From assembly GCA_018649885.1 (NCBI GenBank), contig JABIHA010000138.1:50736-114735 (forward strand): a stretch of 64,000 nucleotides of DNA, written 5' to 3'. The DNA comes from Bacteriovoracaceae bacterium (GTDB lineage Bacteria; Bdellovibrionota; Bacteriovoracia; Bacteriovoracales; Bacteriovoracaceae). Shown in pieces: positions 16,507-25,136 of this stretch (position 1 is its first letter; the number at the start of each line of letters is the position of its first letter). The notes beneath the pieces were generated by a model. That model did no database searches, was not told where the DNA came from, and worked only from the letters and a program-made list of their open reading frames with translations. A program made the translations under genes and the position numbers.

Positions 16507-18105
16507 ATGGAACAATTAACTCTTCATCAAAAATGTTGTTATGGTGCCAGGTTTCTTCTTGAAAATCAGAAGCTATTCAAAATTTCTGGCACTGACGCAA
16601 AGAGATTTCTGCAAGGTCAGATGACTGCAGATATTGATACTCTCGAAACACCAAAGCATGCAATTCTATCCTCACTTTTAAACTTACAAGGAAAAGTTGA
16701 ATGCTTTTTTTGGATTTATCGTGAGGATGATTTATACACCGTTTTTGTTTCCAGTGAGCAATCAAAAAACTTCACTCAGCGTTTAGAAAAATTCATCATA
16801 ATGGATGACGTTGAAATTGAAAGCACTGAAATAGGAGATTTTCATGTCTTTTTAGGAGCAAAGGGAATTTTTGCGGAAAAAAGAGATGATTCATTTTACG
16901 CGAATTTTTTTGGGCTTCCCGCTCGAATTAGTAAGACTTCCGACTCTTCATGTGAGCAGCTATCTCAAAGTGAATTGAATTTACTTCACTGGCTTTGTGG
17001 ATGGCCTGTTTGGGGAGAAAATGTCAGCCCTGATGAATTTGTAAATGAAACAATTCTAGATCCACAGGCCATCTCATATAGTAAGGGTTGTTTTCTTGGG
17101 CAGGAGACTGCCGCTAAAATCCACAATGGTAGAGGTCCATCCAATTATCCGGTGGTCTTAGAGTTGGGCTCAGATGGGCTTACTGCTTCAGCTGAGAGCA
17201 CCCCCTTTTTTATTGGCGGGAAAAAAGCCGGATGTATTTCACACTGCTTTGAATATAGAGGAGTCCAGTACGCCACGGCTAAAATTTTTAGAAATTACCG
17301 AGTTGAAGAAAGTATCCACCAAATTGAGATTGAAGGTGAAAATCACCAGATAAAAGTTCGCTCTCTTCCTTTGGTAAAAGAAATTCGAGATTTGAGTGAA
17401 TTTGGTCAATATCTTTTTGAGCTAGCGTCTTTAATTTTTACTGTGAAAGATAATAGACTTCTTGCCAAAGAAATTCTTGAGTATGCCTTGATGGCCAATC
17501 CAAGGGACGCCAATAGCTTTGAGGCGCTTGGGGTGATTTATGGTAAAGAAAAAGATTTCCATAAGGGAATCGAGTTAATGGATAGGCTTTTAGAGGTTGA
17601 TCCTGAATCTGTTTTGGCCCATACAAATAAAAGTTTATTCTTAATGAATCTAGGGAAAATCGAGGAAGCTGAAGCTGAGAAGGCCCAGGCTACACTCAAG
17701 TCTTTTGCCATGTATGGTAAAGATGCACAAACTGCGAAAGAAAAAGAGCTAAGAGAGCTTGAAGAAAAAGAAAGTAGAGAAAAGAGAAGGCAAATGTTCA
17801 TGCAGGTTCTTGAGTTAGATCCAAATGATGAAATGGCCAATTGTGGTCTTGGAGAAATTGCTTTAATTGATGGCGAGCCTGAGAAGGCCTGCGAATACTT
17901 TCAAAATATAATTCGAACAAATGAAAAATACTCACAGGCCTATATGGGGCTGGGGGAAGCATTGATTGCTATGAATGAGTGGGAAGATGCTAAATCAGTC
18001 CTTACCACAGGGATAGGAATTGCTGCTGAAAAAGGTGAACTGATGCCAGCAGGGAAGATGCAGGCGAAGTTAAAATCATTAAATGAAAATGGAGTGGTAT
18101 CTTGA
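16507..18105 (+). CDS. YgfZ/GcvT-like folate-binding protein fused to TPR repeats
   Basis: The N-terminal ~290 residues match YgfZ, the tetrahydrofolate-dependent Fe-S repair factor, including KGCFLGQE with the conserved C195. Usual YgfZ proteins end near 330 aa; here about 230 more residues follow. They carry TPR-like helices (AKEILEYALMANPRDANSFEALG, then similar units at about 345-385 and 425-500), broken by a charged Glu/Lys-rich coiled segment near residue 400. The gene lies between the A-type carrier and BolA-Grx4, which supports an Fe-S role. Confidence 0.85.
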   Translation: MEQLTLHQKCCYGARFLLENQKLFKISGTDAKRFLQGQMTADIDTLETPKHAILSSLLNLQGKVECFFWIYREDDLYTVFVSSEQSKNFTQRLEKFIIMDDVEIESTEIGDFHVFLGAKGIFAEKRDDSFYANFFGLPARISKTSDSSCEQLSQSELNLLHWLCGWPVWGENVSPDEFVNETILDPQAISYSKGCFLGQETAAKIHNGRGPSNYPVVLELGSDGLTASAESTPFFIGGKKAGCISHCFEYRGVQYATAKIFRNYRVEESIHQIEIEGENHQIKVRSLPLVKEIRDLSEFGQYLFELASLIFTVKDNRLLAKEILEYALMANPRDANSFEALGVIYGKEKDFHKGIELMDRLLEVDPESVLAHTNKSLFLMNLGKIEEAEAEKAQATLKSFAMYGKDAQTAKEKELRELEEKESREKRRQMFMQVLELDPNDEMANCGLGEIALIDGEPEKACEYFQNIIRTNEKYSQAYMGLGEALIAMNEWEDAKSVLTTGIGIAAEKGELMPAGKMQAKLKSLNENGVVS

Positions 18106-18383
18106 ACAAAATCGAAGAAGTAGAGAAGCTTATTAAAGAAGGCCTTCCTGATGCATATATCGAAACGATGGATCTGGCGGGTAATGTAGAAAATCTTCAT
18201 TTGGGGATTTTTGTGGCTAGCAATACATTTTCTGGAAAAATGCTTATTGAACAACATCAAGTTGTCATGGATATTTTGAAAGAGAAGTTGGATTCAAATG
18301 AAGTACATGCAGTAAAATTAAAAACAATGACACTTGATAAATACCATAAATTATTAAAAGACAAAGGAGCGACAAATGAGTGA
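18102..18383 (+). CDS. BolA-family protein
   Basis: A 93-aa BolA/IbaG-like protein with the family pattern around NLHLGIFVASNTFSGKMLIEQHQVVMDIL. BolA proteins pair with monothiol glutaredoxins to coordinate a [2Fe-2S] cluster, and a Grx4-type gene overlaps its 3' end by 8 nt, as in many genomes. The start is a TTG overlapping the previous stop by 4 nt. The usual metal-ligand His is plausibly in the NLHLG stretch. Confidence 0.88.
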   Translation: MNKIEEVEKLIKEGLPDAYIETMDLAGNVENLHLGIFVASNTFSGKMLIEQHQVVMDILKEKLDSNEVHAVKLKTMTLDKYHKLLKDKGATNE

Positions 18384-18780
18384 TGAAAATCCATTTAATA
18401 TTTTAGGCAATACAGAGGTCCCTAAATTTGGAACACCTATTGTAGAGCAAGGCACAACAGAAGACCTTGGTGAAAGAATTAAGGCCATCATTTCTTCTTC
18501 AGACACTATGTTATTCATGAAAGGTACACCTGACTTTCCTCAATGTGGTTTTTCGGCCAACACTGTGGCAATGCTAAACCACCTTGGAGTGACCTATAAG
18601 ACTTTTGATATTTTATCAGACATGTCAATTAGAGAGGGTGTTAAAGCTTATTCTAACTGGCCTACTTATCCGCAGCTTTATTTTAAAGAAAAGCTTGTGG
18701 GAGGAAATGATATTCTAACTGAAATGTTTCAAGACGGTGATCTTCTCGAGCTTCTAAAACCTGCAGGGGATAATGCGTGA
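18376..18780 (+). CDS. grxD: Monothiol glutaredoxin (Grx4/GrxD type)
   Basis: A 134-aa protein whose second half is a standard Grx4 domain: MKGTPDFPQCGFSANTV contains the CGFS active site, followed by WPTYPQLY and VGGNDIL. It binds a bridging [2Fe-2S] with glutathione and BolA. The first ~30 residues are an extra N-terminal extension not typical of GrxD. It overlaps both the BolA gene and the next gene, indicating one operon. Confidence 0.93.
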   Translation: MSDENPFNILGNTEVPKFGTPIVEQGTTEDLGERIKAIISSSDTMLFMKGTPDFPQCGFSANTVAMLNHLGVTYKTFDILSDMSIREGVKAYSNWPTYPQLYFKEKLVGGNDILTEMFQDGDLLELLKPAGDNA

Positions 18781-19124
18781 GCCTAACTTATTTTCACAAT
18801 CCAAGATGCTCTAAGTCCCGGCAGGGTCTTGAGCTTCTTAGTGAAAGTGGTAAAGATTTTGAAATTGTTGAGTATTTGAAGTCTGGTGTCTCTTTGATTC
18901 AAATTGATGAACTTTTAGAAAAGCTTACAACTGAGCCTCGCACCCTTGTGAGGATTAAAGAAGATGCATTTAAAGATCTAAATATAGGGTCATCTGAGTT
19001 AACAAAAGAGAAGATTAGAGAGATTATTTCGGCAAATCCTTCTCTTTTAGAGCGACCCATATTGGTTAATGAGAAAAAAGCTGTAATTGGGAGACCAACA
19101 GAAAATCTAAGTGAGATTCTTTAA
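18777..19124 (+). CDS. ArsC-family reductase (glutaredoxin-type arsenate reductase or YffB-like)
   Basis: A 115-aa thioredoxin-fold protein of the ArsC/Spx/YffB group. The active Cys lies in NPRCSKSRQG, and the late LLERPILVNEKKAVIGRP holds the conserved Arg. This pattern fits glutathione-dependent arsenate reductase, but YffB-like proteins without arsenate activity look similar. No arsenite pump or ArsR is adjacent. It starts with GTG overlapping the Grx4 stop, so it is cotranscribed with thiol-redox genes. Confidence 0.85.
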   Translation: MSLTYFHNPRCSKSRQGLELLSESGKDFEIVEYLKSGVSLIQIDELLEKLTTEPRTLVRIKEDAFKDLNIGSSELTKEKIREIISANPSLLERPILVNEKKAVIGRPTENLSEIL

Positions 19125-19139
19125 AAAGAGGTCCTAGTT

Positions 19140-20141
19140 GTGAATAGTAAAAGTATGTATCAAATGATCATTGTAGGTGCTGGACCCGCCGGAATTGCTA
19201 TGGCGGTTGAAGCGATTAAGTCTGGAATTCATGCTGATGACATATTGATACTAGAAAAAGAAGAAAGTCATAACTATCCAGTCCGAAAATTTTATCCTGA
19301 AGAAAAACTTGTGATGGCAAGCTACAAAGGCAAGGCAGCTGAATGTCTTGGAGAGCTTTGTATTAGGGATATGGGCAAGGATGAACTTCTTAGTTATTTT
19401 GATGAAATTATTGAGGACAACCATATTCGTGTAAAATACCACGAGCAGGTTAAGTCTATTGACAATAAAATTGCAGATCAATATTTTCTTGTGAATACCT
19501 ACAACACATCTTTTCTCACCAAAACAGTGGTCATGGCCATCGGGATAATGGGTCGTCCCAATAAACCAAAATACCCACTCGCCAGTGCTCTAAAAAATCA
19601 AATCCACTATGATTTAACTACCCATAAAATTGAAAAAAGCGATGTCTTAGTTGTAGGTGGAGGGGATTCTGCTTCTGAATACGCTCAAATTTTGGCGGGT
19701 AGAGGAAACCGTGTGTCTCTTTCTTATAGGCAGCCAGAGCTCATTAGAATGAATGAGCGAAATAAAGCACAAACATTGTCCATGGAAAAAAGTGGAGAAA
19801 TGAATTTGATTTTGGGTAGCAATATAGAGCGAGTTGATGAGCGTGATGGCATGGCCCATGTTCATTTTGCTGAAGATAGCATTGAAAACCGTGAGTTTGA
19901 TCACATCGTCTACGCCATTGGAGGCTCATCTCCTAGAGAGCTGATGGAATCAATCGGAATTACTTTGAGCCGAGATGGTGTTAAGGTGAGTGACCACTTT
20001 GAATCTGATATTGAAGGCCTTTTTGTGGTCGGTGATATTTCTGCAGGCAAAGGTGGAGGGTCAATTAACATGGCCTTTAATAGCTCTAAGTTGGCCCTTA
20101 AAGAAATTTGCTACTCCTACCTTGATTGTAACCCAGAATAG
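19140..20141 (+). CDS. YpdA-like FAD/NAD(P)-binding oxidoreductase
   Basis: A 333-aa flavoprotein with two dinucleotide-binding sites: IIVGAGPAGIAMA at the N-terminus for FAD and VLVVGGGDSASEYA near residue 170 for NAD(P)H. A closing GLFVVGDISAGKGGGSI segment is the FAD-binding end. No CxxC redox pair is seen, so it is not thioredoxin reductase. It is closest in layout to YpdA-type thiol-disulfide reductases. Position after Grx and ArsC-like genes supports a low-molecular-weight-thiol role. Confidence 0.8.
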   Translation: MNSKSMYQMIIVGAGPAGIAMAVEAIKSGIHADDILILEKEESHNYPVRKFYPEEKLVMASYKGKAAECLGELCIRDMGKDELLSYFDEIIEDNHIRVKYHEQVKSIDNKIADQYFLVNTYNTSFLTKTVVMAIGIMGRPNKPKYPLASALKNQIHYDLTTHKIEKSDVLVVGGGDSASEYAQILAGRGNRVSLSYRQPELIRMNERNKAQTLSMEKSGEMNLILGSNIERVDERDGMAHVHFAEDSIENREFDHIVYAIGGSSPRELMESIGITLSRDGVKVSDHFESDIEGLFVVGDISAGKGGGSINMAFNSSKLALKEICYSYLDCNPE

Positions 20142-20148
20142 CGCCCTT

Positions 20149-21159
20149 TTAATTGGCCAGGTTGAGAGATGGAAAAAGAGACTCTAGACCAGAAAGTGCC
20201 TTCGAAAAATTGCTACTAGAGAAATTCTTTTTTAACCGGTTGCAAATGTCATCTACCTTATTAAAATCATAATTTTGAAATCGAAGATGATCTACAAGGT
20301 GTTCTGATATTATATAAATTGAGCTAAGAAAACTTATTCTTTGGTCGTCTATACCTTTTGGGAACCCCTTTCCGTTGGGAAGTTCATGGTGCTGCTCGAT
20401 AACTTTCAATGTATCAGGGTAGATAATATCAGAGTATTTTGACAATTCTCTTGCAACCTCAATTGGATGGGATTTGATATGTATGTTAAGAAATTTCTGC
20501 CATTTGGCATTAGGGTCAAGCTTGAGGGTATCAACTTCTTTAATCTCACTCTCTGTTTGGGTTACATCACATAAAAGAGAGGCAAGTGTAATCTTTTGAT
20601 ATTGAACTTCGCTGGCCCATTTGAATTGTTGTAGTAGTGAGCATGCAGTAAAGGAAATATCGATAGAGCGTTGTTGGCAAAAAGGAAAACGAACTCCATT
20701 TTTAATAAATGATTTAAGTAAGTGAGGTCTTTTTTGCATTAAAAATACAGACTTTGCACTAATTTCTACTGCTAAGTCTAAAACAAAGAGATTGGCCCCT
20801 AGATTTTGCATACCCTCTCGCATTTGGGTTACACGTTCACACAGTTTTGCTAATATCTGCGTTTCACTTTCACCTCTAGGATCAATTTGAAGGGCTTTTG
20901 ATGTCTTTGAAAGATTTAAAAAGGCATCTACATCTTCTTTTTTCGCCCAAACACTTTTCAAGCCTCTTTTTACATAATTGGTGAGTACACTATCCAAGTC
21001 ATCATTTTTTGGGTCAAGTGTGATTTTTTTTTGTGAACCAAAAATTATCGTAATGCAAAAACAAACACGGTTTCTCATAGACTGGTAAACACCAGCGGGA
21101 ATTTCATAGTGAGTGCTTTTAAGTGAGCTTGTGGTATTTTGTTCTGATTTCTTATTCAA
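20149..21159 (-). CDS. Degenerate HD-GYP-like domain protein
   Basis: A 336-aa protein whose C-terminal half aligns with HD-GYP cyclic-di-GMP phosphodiesterases, but with key changes. The HD pair is C197-D198 in ASLLCDVT instead of HD. Later HP (231-232), HH (257-258) and GKGFP (GYP variant, 263-267) remain. Loss of the first metal His suggests reduced or absent phosphodiesterase activity, perhaps a c-di-GMP binding or regulatory role. The N-terminal ~130 residues match nothing I recognise. The start is a TTG after AGGA. Confidence 0.75.
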   Translation of the reverse strand: MNKKSEQNTTSSLKSTHYEIPAGVYQSMRNRVCFCITIIFGSQKKITLDPKNDDLDSVLTNYVKRGLKSVWAKKEDVDAFLNLSKTSKALQIDPRGESETQILAKLCERVTQMREGMQNLGANLFVLDLAVEISAKSVFLMQKRPHLLKSFIKNGVRFPFCQQRSIDISFTACSLLQQFKWASEVQYQKITLASLLCDVTQTESEIKEVDTLKLDPNAKWQKFLNIHIKSHPIEVARELSKYSDIIYPDTLKVIEQHHELPNGKGFPKGIDDQRISFLSSIYIISEHLVDHLRFQNYDFNKVDDICNRLKKNFSSSNFSKALSGLESLFPSLNLAN

Positions 21160-21283
21160 TGAGGATTCCTTAGTAACTATCGGGAATCATTGTATTTTCC
21201 AAAGAGAGATTGTGCAATAGTAAGAGTTTAAAAGTTAGCTTTACTAAAAGTAAGCAAAAATTAAATTATTTCTGACCTTGATA

Positions 21284-22093
21284 CTACTTTGATAATTTGA
21301 GGTAGTGCTCTCTTAGGTAGTGTGTGCAAATACCCATTGCCACTGCCACGTTCAGTGAGTTTTTAACTCCGCTCATACCAATGCAAAGTACGTGATCACA
21401 AAGTTCTAGTAAGTCTTCTTCTAAACCATACCTTTCATTTCCAAGTACTAAAGTCATGGGTTTTGCTATTTTAACTTTAGTTAACTCTTCTGAGTTTTTT
21501 GAAGTCTCAAGGCCTATGATGACGTCACCTTTTTCTCTTCTAAGAGAAATAATATCTTTTGCCCTTGGGACCCACTCCCAGTCTAGGACTTCCTGCGCTC
21601 CCATTGCGACTTTTCCAAACTTGGGATCATCTGGGGTTGAAGAGTATCCACAGAGGTATATTTTTTGAACCCCAAGACATTCGGCAGTTCTCATAATGGA
21701 GCCAATATTAAAACTTGAACGGATATTTTCTAACACCAGTGTAAGTGGGATTGTTTTCCGAGGTTTTGCTATGCGGTCTTCAGTGGTAATGAGGTACTGG
21801 TGGTCACTCAGGGATCTTGTGTAGCTTCTCTCAATGGGAACGATTAGTGATAAAAATTGTTTGAGCAAAATGTCTTTTTCTAGCTTTTGAGGGAGCTGCC
21901 TAATACTATCGAGTTCTTCAAACTTTGAAATAGCTTTGTTTAAATATTCTGAGTAACTCTCAAGGAGTTTAGATCTAGTGTCCACGTCTTCCCACTCATT
22001 TTCTATAGAAATGGCGAACTCAACAAGGAACTTCATAGTGAGGGCAAAGTTTAAATTTTCAAACTCGCCCCAATTGCGATTTTTTTCACTCAA
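21284..22093 (-). CDS. SpoU/TrmH-family RNA methyltransferase
   Basis: A 269-aa SPOUT methyltransferase that would 2'-O-methylate tRNA or rRNA ribose. The three knot motifs are visible: LENIRSSFNIGSIMRTAE, LVLGNERYGLEEDLL and IGMSGVKNSLNVAVAMGI. A ~110-residue N-terminal helical region precedes the catalytic domain, longer than TrmH of E. coli in that part. It begins with a GTG 4 nt after the phosphatase stop, so it is the second gene of a two-gene unit. RNA target unknown. Confidence 0.88.
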   Translation of the reverse strand: MSEKNRNWGEFENLNFALTMKFLVEFAISIENEWEDVDTRSKLLESYSEYLNKAISKFEELDSIRQLPQKLEKDILLKQFLSLIVPIERSYTRSLSDHQYLITTEDRIAKPRKTIPLTLVLENIRSSFNIGSIMRTAECLGVQKIYLCGYSSTPDDPKFGKVAMGAQEVLDWEWVPRAKDIISLRREKGDVIIGLETSKNSEELTKVKIAKPMTLVLGNERYGLEEDLLELCDHVLCIGMSGVKNSLNVAVAMGICTHYLREHYLKLSK

Positions 22094-22097
22094 TTAT

Positions 22098-22940
22098 TTA
22101 TGACCTATCTCTTAGCATCCCGCCATAAAGGGCATCAAGCTTTTTGAATCTTGGATCTTTGGAAAATTTTTCAATAAACTTTAAATTTTCAACTCTAAAG
22201 ATAAATCGATTGTGAGTGTAATACTCATATTGAGCTGGATTCAGGGTGAGTTTGAGTACCTTTGTTTTATTGAGTGCATAGACGGTTTTCTTAGGACCTG
22301 TGAGCCAGTGGCCACCTTGAAGGTACCTAATGGCAAGTCCAACCATACCTGTTCTGTGCATACCTCCATGACAATGAAATAGTGTGGGTCCACTATGTGG
22401 TTTTAAAACAAGATTCATAATTCTGACAAAATCGTCAACGCTGCCATCTTTTTTTCCATCACTAATTTTACCGAAAAAGCCGAGGGCCTTTACTCCAAGA
22501 TATCCACTAGCATCAATATCCTCTCTAGGGGCATAGGGATTAAATCCATCTAGGTAAGTTCTGCTTACGGGTGAGAAGCTGTGATAGTACTCGTATTTAT
22601 ATGTACTTTTTTGAATATATTCTTCAAGGGCGAAAAGCCGATTAAGAATTTTGGGAGTTGTGTCTTTCGGACCGTTGTACCCAGTTTTATTCATGTAAAT
22701 TACTGTTTTTGGAAAGGCCAATTTTTGGGTTTTCAGAAAACTTTTTAGCATCAAAAGCCTACTGGTACCAAGCATTCCACTTCGATAAATTTGGTAGTGT
22801 TTATTATTAACAACAAGTCCAAAATTCAAAGCCACTTTCATGGCCTTTACTTTCGTGTCACTAGTATATTTATTTGAGGCAAAGGCCCCAGTGCTAAGAA
22901 AACCCACCAATAAGGCGGCACTGAATAAGTGCTTAATCAT
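22098..22940 (-). CDS. Exported protein tyrosine / dual-specificity phosphatase-like
   Basis: A 280-aa protein with a clear signal peptide (ending GAFA at about residue 21) and a Cys-phosphatase loop LFHCHGGMHRTG, in which C190 and R196 form the C-x5-R site. The general fold resembles dual-specificity phosphatases. Location outside the cytoplasm suggests action on periplasmic or external phosphoesters, possibly inositol phosphates or host proteins. GGAGATAG precedes the ATG. Confidence 0.82.
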   Translation of the reverse strand: MIKHLFSAALLVGFLSTGAFASNKYTSDTKVKAMKVALNFGLVVNNKHYQIYRSGMLGTSRLLMLKSFLKTQKLAFPKTVIYMNKTGYNGPKDTTPKILNRLFALEEYIQKSTYKYEYYHSFSPVSRTYLDGFNPYAPREDIDASGYLGVKALGFFGKISDGKKDGSVDDFVRIMNLVLKPHSGPTLFHCHGGMHRTGMVGLAIRYLQGGHWLTGPKKTVYALNKTKVLKLTLNPAQYEYYTHNRFIFRVENLKFIEKFSKDPRFKKLDALYGGMLRDRS

Positions 22941-23297
22941 GGTCTATCTCCGTGTTAAAACCTTTCACCGATGCTAACACTCAGCTCATAGCAAAATCAA
23001 TTTCTGGGAACAAATGTAAGGAATCCTGCGGTGTGTTGGCGAATATTTGCCGTTAAGGGTGGTAAAAATAAGGCAATTAAAAAAATAAAAGATCTACTAA
23101 AAGCATCAGGAGATTAGGTGAGCGCGCAAAAGTTTAACAGTTCATCCTGATTGCATTTTGGATGGTATCAGGGGGCTATTCTCAGAAGGGGCGTGCAACT
23201 TCACTTCATCGAAGGGCCAACCAAGCACAAACCAACATAATTCCCTTCCTATAAAAATGTAATACGGAAAATTATCTACTTTTTTATCAACAACCAT
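22941..23297. other. Intergenic region with a short coding-like tail
   Basis: About 357 nt without a gene. Near 23058-23118 one plus frame reads like the end of a basic helical protein (GGKNKAIKKIKDLLKASGD then a stop), which could be a gene remnant. No start, repeat or convincing terminator accompanies it. The remainder shows nothing I can assign. Confidence 0.35.
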
Positions 23298-23774
23298 TTA
23301 TGAGATAGAATCCCCTTTAGGAGGGTGAAAACTGACCTCTATAGTACAGTTTTCACCATCTCCTAGCAGGTCTTGCTCGAATAAATCATCATAGGTTTTG
23401 TCAAAAAGGGCGATGATTTTCTCAAACTGAGTCTCGGAAAATGCAGGGATATTTTTTTGAAACCGGGACACATAGAGAGGATTCTTTTTTTCTTTTTGAA
23501 TTTTCCTCGACTGAAAGTTTTTTTGATCAGTAGCTGATGAGTGAATAAATTTATGGGCCTGTTCGCCATCAAGAGATAGGTTGTTAACAATTTTTTGAAC
23601 TGAGTAGGGTCCAAGTGAAGCTTTATGATTAAAGACCCTGGAAAGGGCGCTGGGGTCAATTCCGAGTGCTCTAGCAAATGATCTGAGAGAGTAGCTGGGG
23701 TTTCTCCTAATTCTTTGCTGGAATTCATCCCACAAGTATTTCTTATAAAAATTAGAACTTTGTATATTTTCCAT
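23298..23774 (-). CDS. TIGR02147-like HTH regulatory protein (short form)
   Basis: A 158-aa protein with an N-terminal helix-turn-helix: FQQRIRRNPSYSLRSFARAL, then DPSALSRVFNHKASLG. This is the pattern of the Bdellovibrio/Fibrobacter TIGR02147 family. It lacks the long C-terminal domain of full-length members (~280 aa), which is replaced by a short charged tail. The ATG at 23774 follows GGGTGGG; a longer frame upstream lacks a ribosome site. Likely a transcription regulator; its targets are unknown. Confidence 0.7.
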   Translation of the reverse strand: MENIQSSNFYKKYLWDEFQQRIRRNPSYSLRSFARALGIDPSALSRVFNHKASLGPYSVQKIVNNLSLDGEQAHKFIHSSATDQKNFQSRKIQKEKKNPLYVSRFQKNIPAFSETQFEKIIALFDKTYDDLFEQDLLGDGENCTIEVSFHPPKGDSIS

Positions 23775-23881
23775 AACCCACCCTTTGTTATTAGTAGGTA
23801 TAGTAGAAAATGAAATAATTAAAAAGATCACACCTTGATTTCGTGTAATCTTGCTAGGTCGAAGCGTTCCTGGTAATGGGT

Positions 23882-25012
23882 CTAGAACCCCGGAACAGCA
23901 ATATGTGGGTGATTGACCAAGAGTCTCCACCGGGCGTAACTGGTCTTAAAGTCGAGCTTTGCAAGCTTCATTTTGAGCTTGAGCTCTTTTAACGTTTCTT
24001 CGCGCTGACCTTCGAATTCTCTTTTGAACTCTCTTTTTAACTTCTTGTATTCAATTCTAATCATTTGAAATTTCTTTGAAGCCTGCTCAACCTTTACTCT
24101 CAGCTCTTCCATACTTTCTGCGAAATTAGGACTAATTAGAGTCGTTCTAACTTCATCAGCTAAGAGTCTCGCTTTTAGAATTTCTTGTGGGGATGTTTTT
24201 TTAAGGTTGGCCGCCAGCCCTATTTTTTTCATGGTGTATATCACCCATTTTGTAGGATCAAACTGGTACCAGCGAATTCCATTTCTGTAGTCAGTTTGAA
24301 ATTTGTGGTGAAAATTATGGTAACCTTCACCATATGTGAAGAATGCCAAAATAGCGCTATCTCTTGCTGTATTATCATTATTGTAAGTTCTTTTTCCCAC
24401 AATGTGGCAAAGTGAATTGATGAAGAAAGTGCAGTGGTGAACAAAGACAACCCTGGCAAGACCAGCAATGGCCAAGCCGCCAATTGGACTAGAGAAAAGC
24501 GCCCCAAGAAGTGCTGGGAGAATAATGCCCGTGAAGACTGCTAGTGGGAGATAGTATTTGTGTTGCCACATAACAAGTGGGTCATTTGCTAGATCACTAG
24601 AAAACTTACCACGATACTTATCCTCTTCTTTAAAAAATATCCAACCAACATGTGAATACCAAAATCCCCTTTTAGCATTATAGGGATCTTCATCAGTATC
24701 TACTTTGTTGTGATGTCGTCGGTGATCTGTAGACCATTTAAGTGCAGAGTTTTGAAAAGCTCCCGCCCCAAAAATAAGAAAGAAAAGTCTGATGGGAGCG
24801 CGGGCCTTATAGGCCCTATGAGAAAAGAGCCTGTGATAGCCAGCTGTAATAGAAAATCCTGTGAGAAAATAAAAAATGGTGAATATCACCCAAGGGGCAA
24901 TGGAGGCACCTTCAATTGAAAAATGATAATAGCAGGCAAGACCTGCGAGAATCGGAGTGGTGGTGATAAAAAGTGTGTTTATCCAATCTATTTTTTTCAA
25001 CTGGTTTTTCAT
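23882..25012 (-). CDS. Acyl-CoA/acyl-lipid delta-9 fatty acid desaturase
   Basis: A 376-aa membrane di-iron desaturase. The three histidine boxes are present: HRLFSH (60-65), HRRHH (97-101) and HNFHH (232-236). Four hydrophobic helices flank them. It would introduce a double bond into saturated acyl chains for membrane fluidity. A C-terminal ~90-residue Lys/Glu-rich tail likely forms a coiled coil and is unusual in length. AAGGGAAAG precedes the ATG. Confidence 0.9.
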   Translation of the reverse strand: MKNQLKKIDWINTLFITTTPILAGLACYYHFSIEGASIAPWVIFTIFYFLTGFSITAGYHRLFSHRAYKARAPIRLFFLIFGAGAFQNSALKWSTDHRRHHNKVDTDEDPYNAKRGFWYSHVGWIFFKEEDKYRGKFSSDLANDPLVMWQHKYYLPLAVFTGIILPALLGALFSSPIGGLAIAGLARVVFVHHCTFFINSLCHIVGKRTYNNDNTARDSAILAFFTYGEGYHNFHHKFQTDYRNGIRWYQFDPTKWVIYTMKKIGLAANLKKTSPQEILKARLLADEVRTTLISPNFAESMEELRVKVEQASKKFQMIRIEYKKLKREFKREFEGQREETLKELKLKMKLAKLDFKTSYARWRLLVNHPHIAVPGF

Positions 25013-25136
25013 ATTTCTTTCCCTTTACGCATAGCTTTTGCTTTCATAGGATACAATCATAGATTTGAAAACTCCACTGTCAAGAGTAGTGAATGCAAAG
25101 CGTCTGCAGCTACTGATTGATTATTACAAGAGAATA

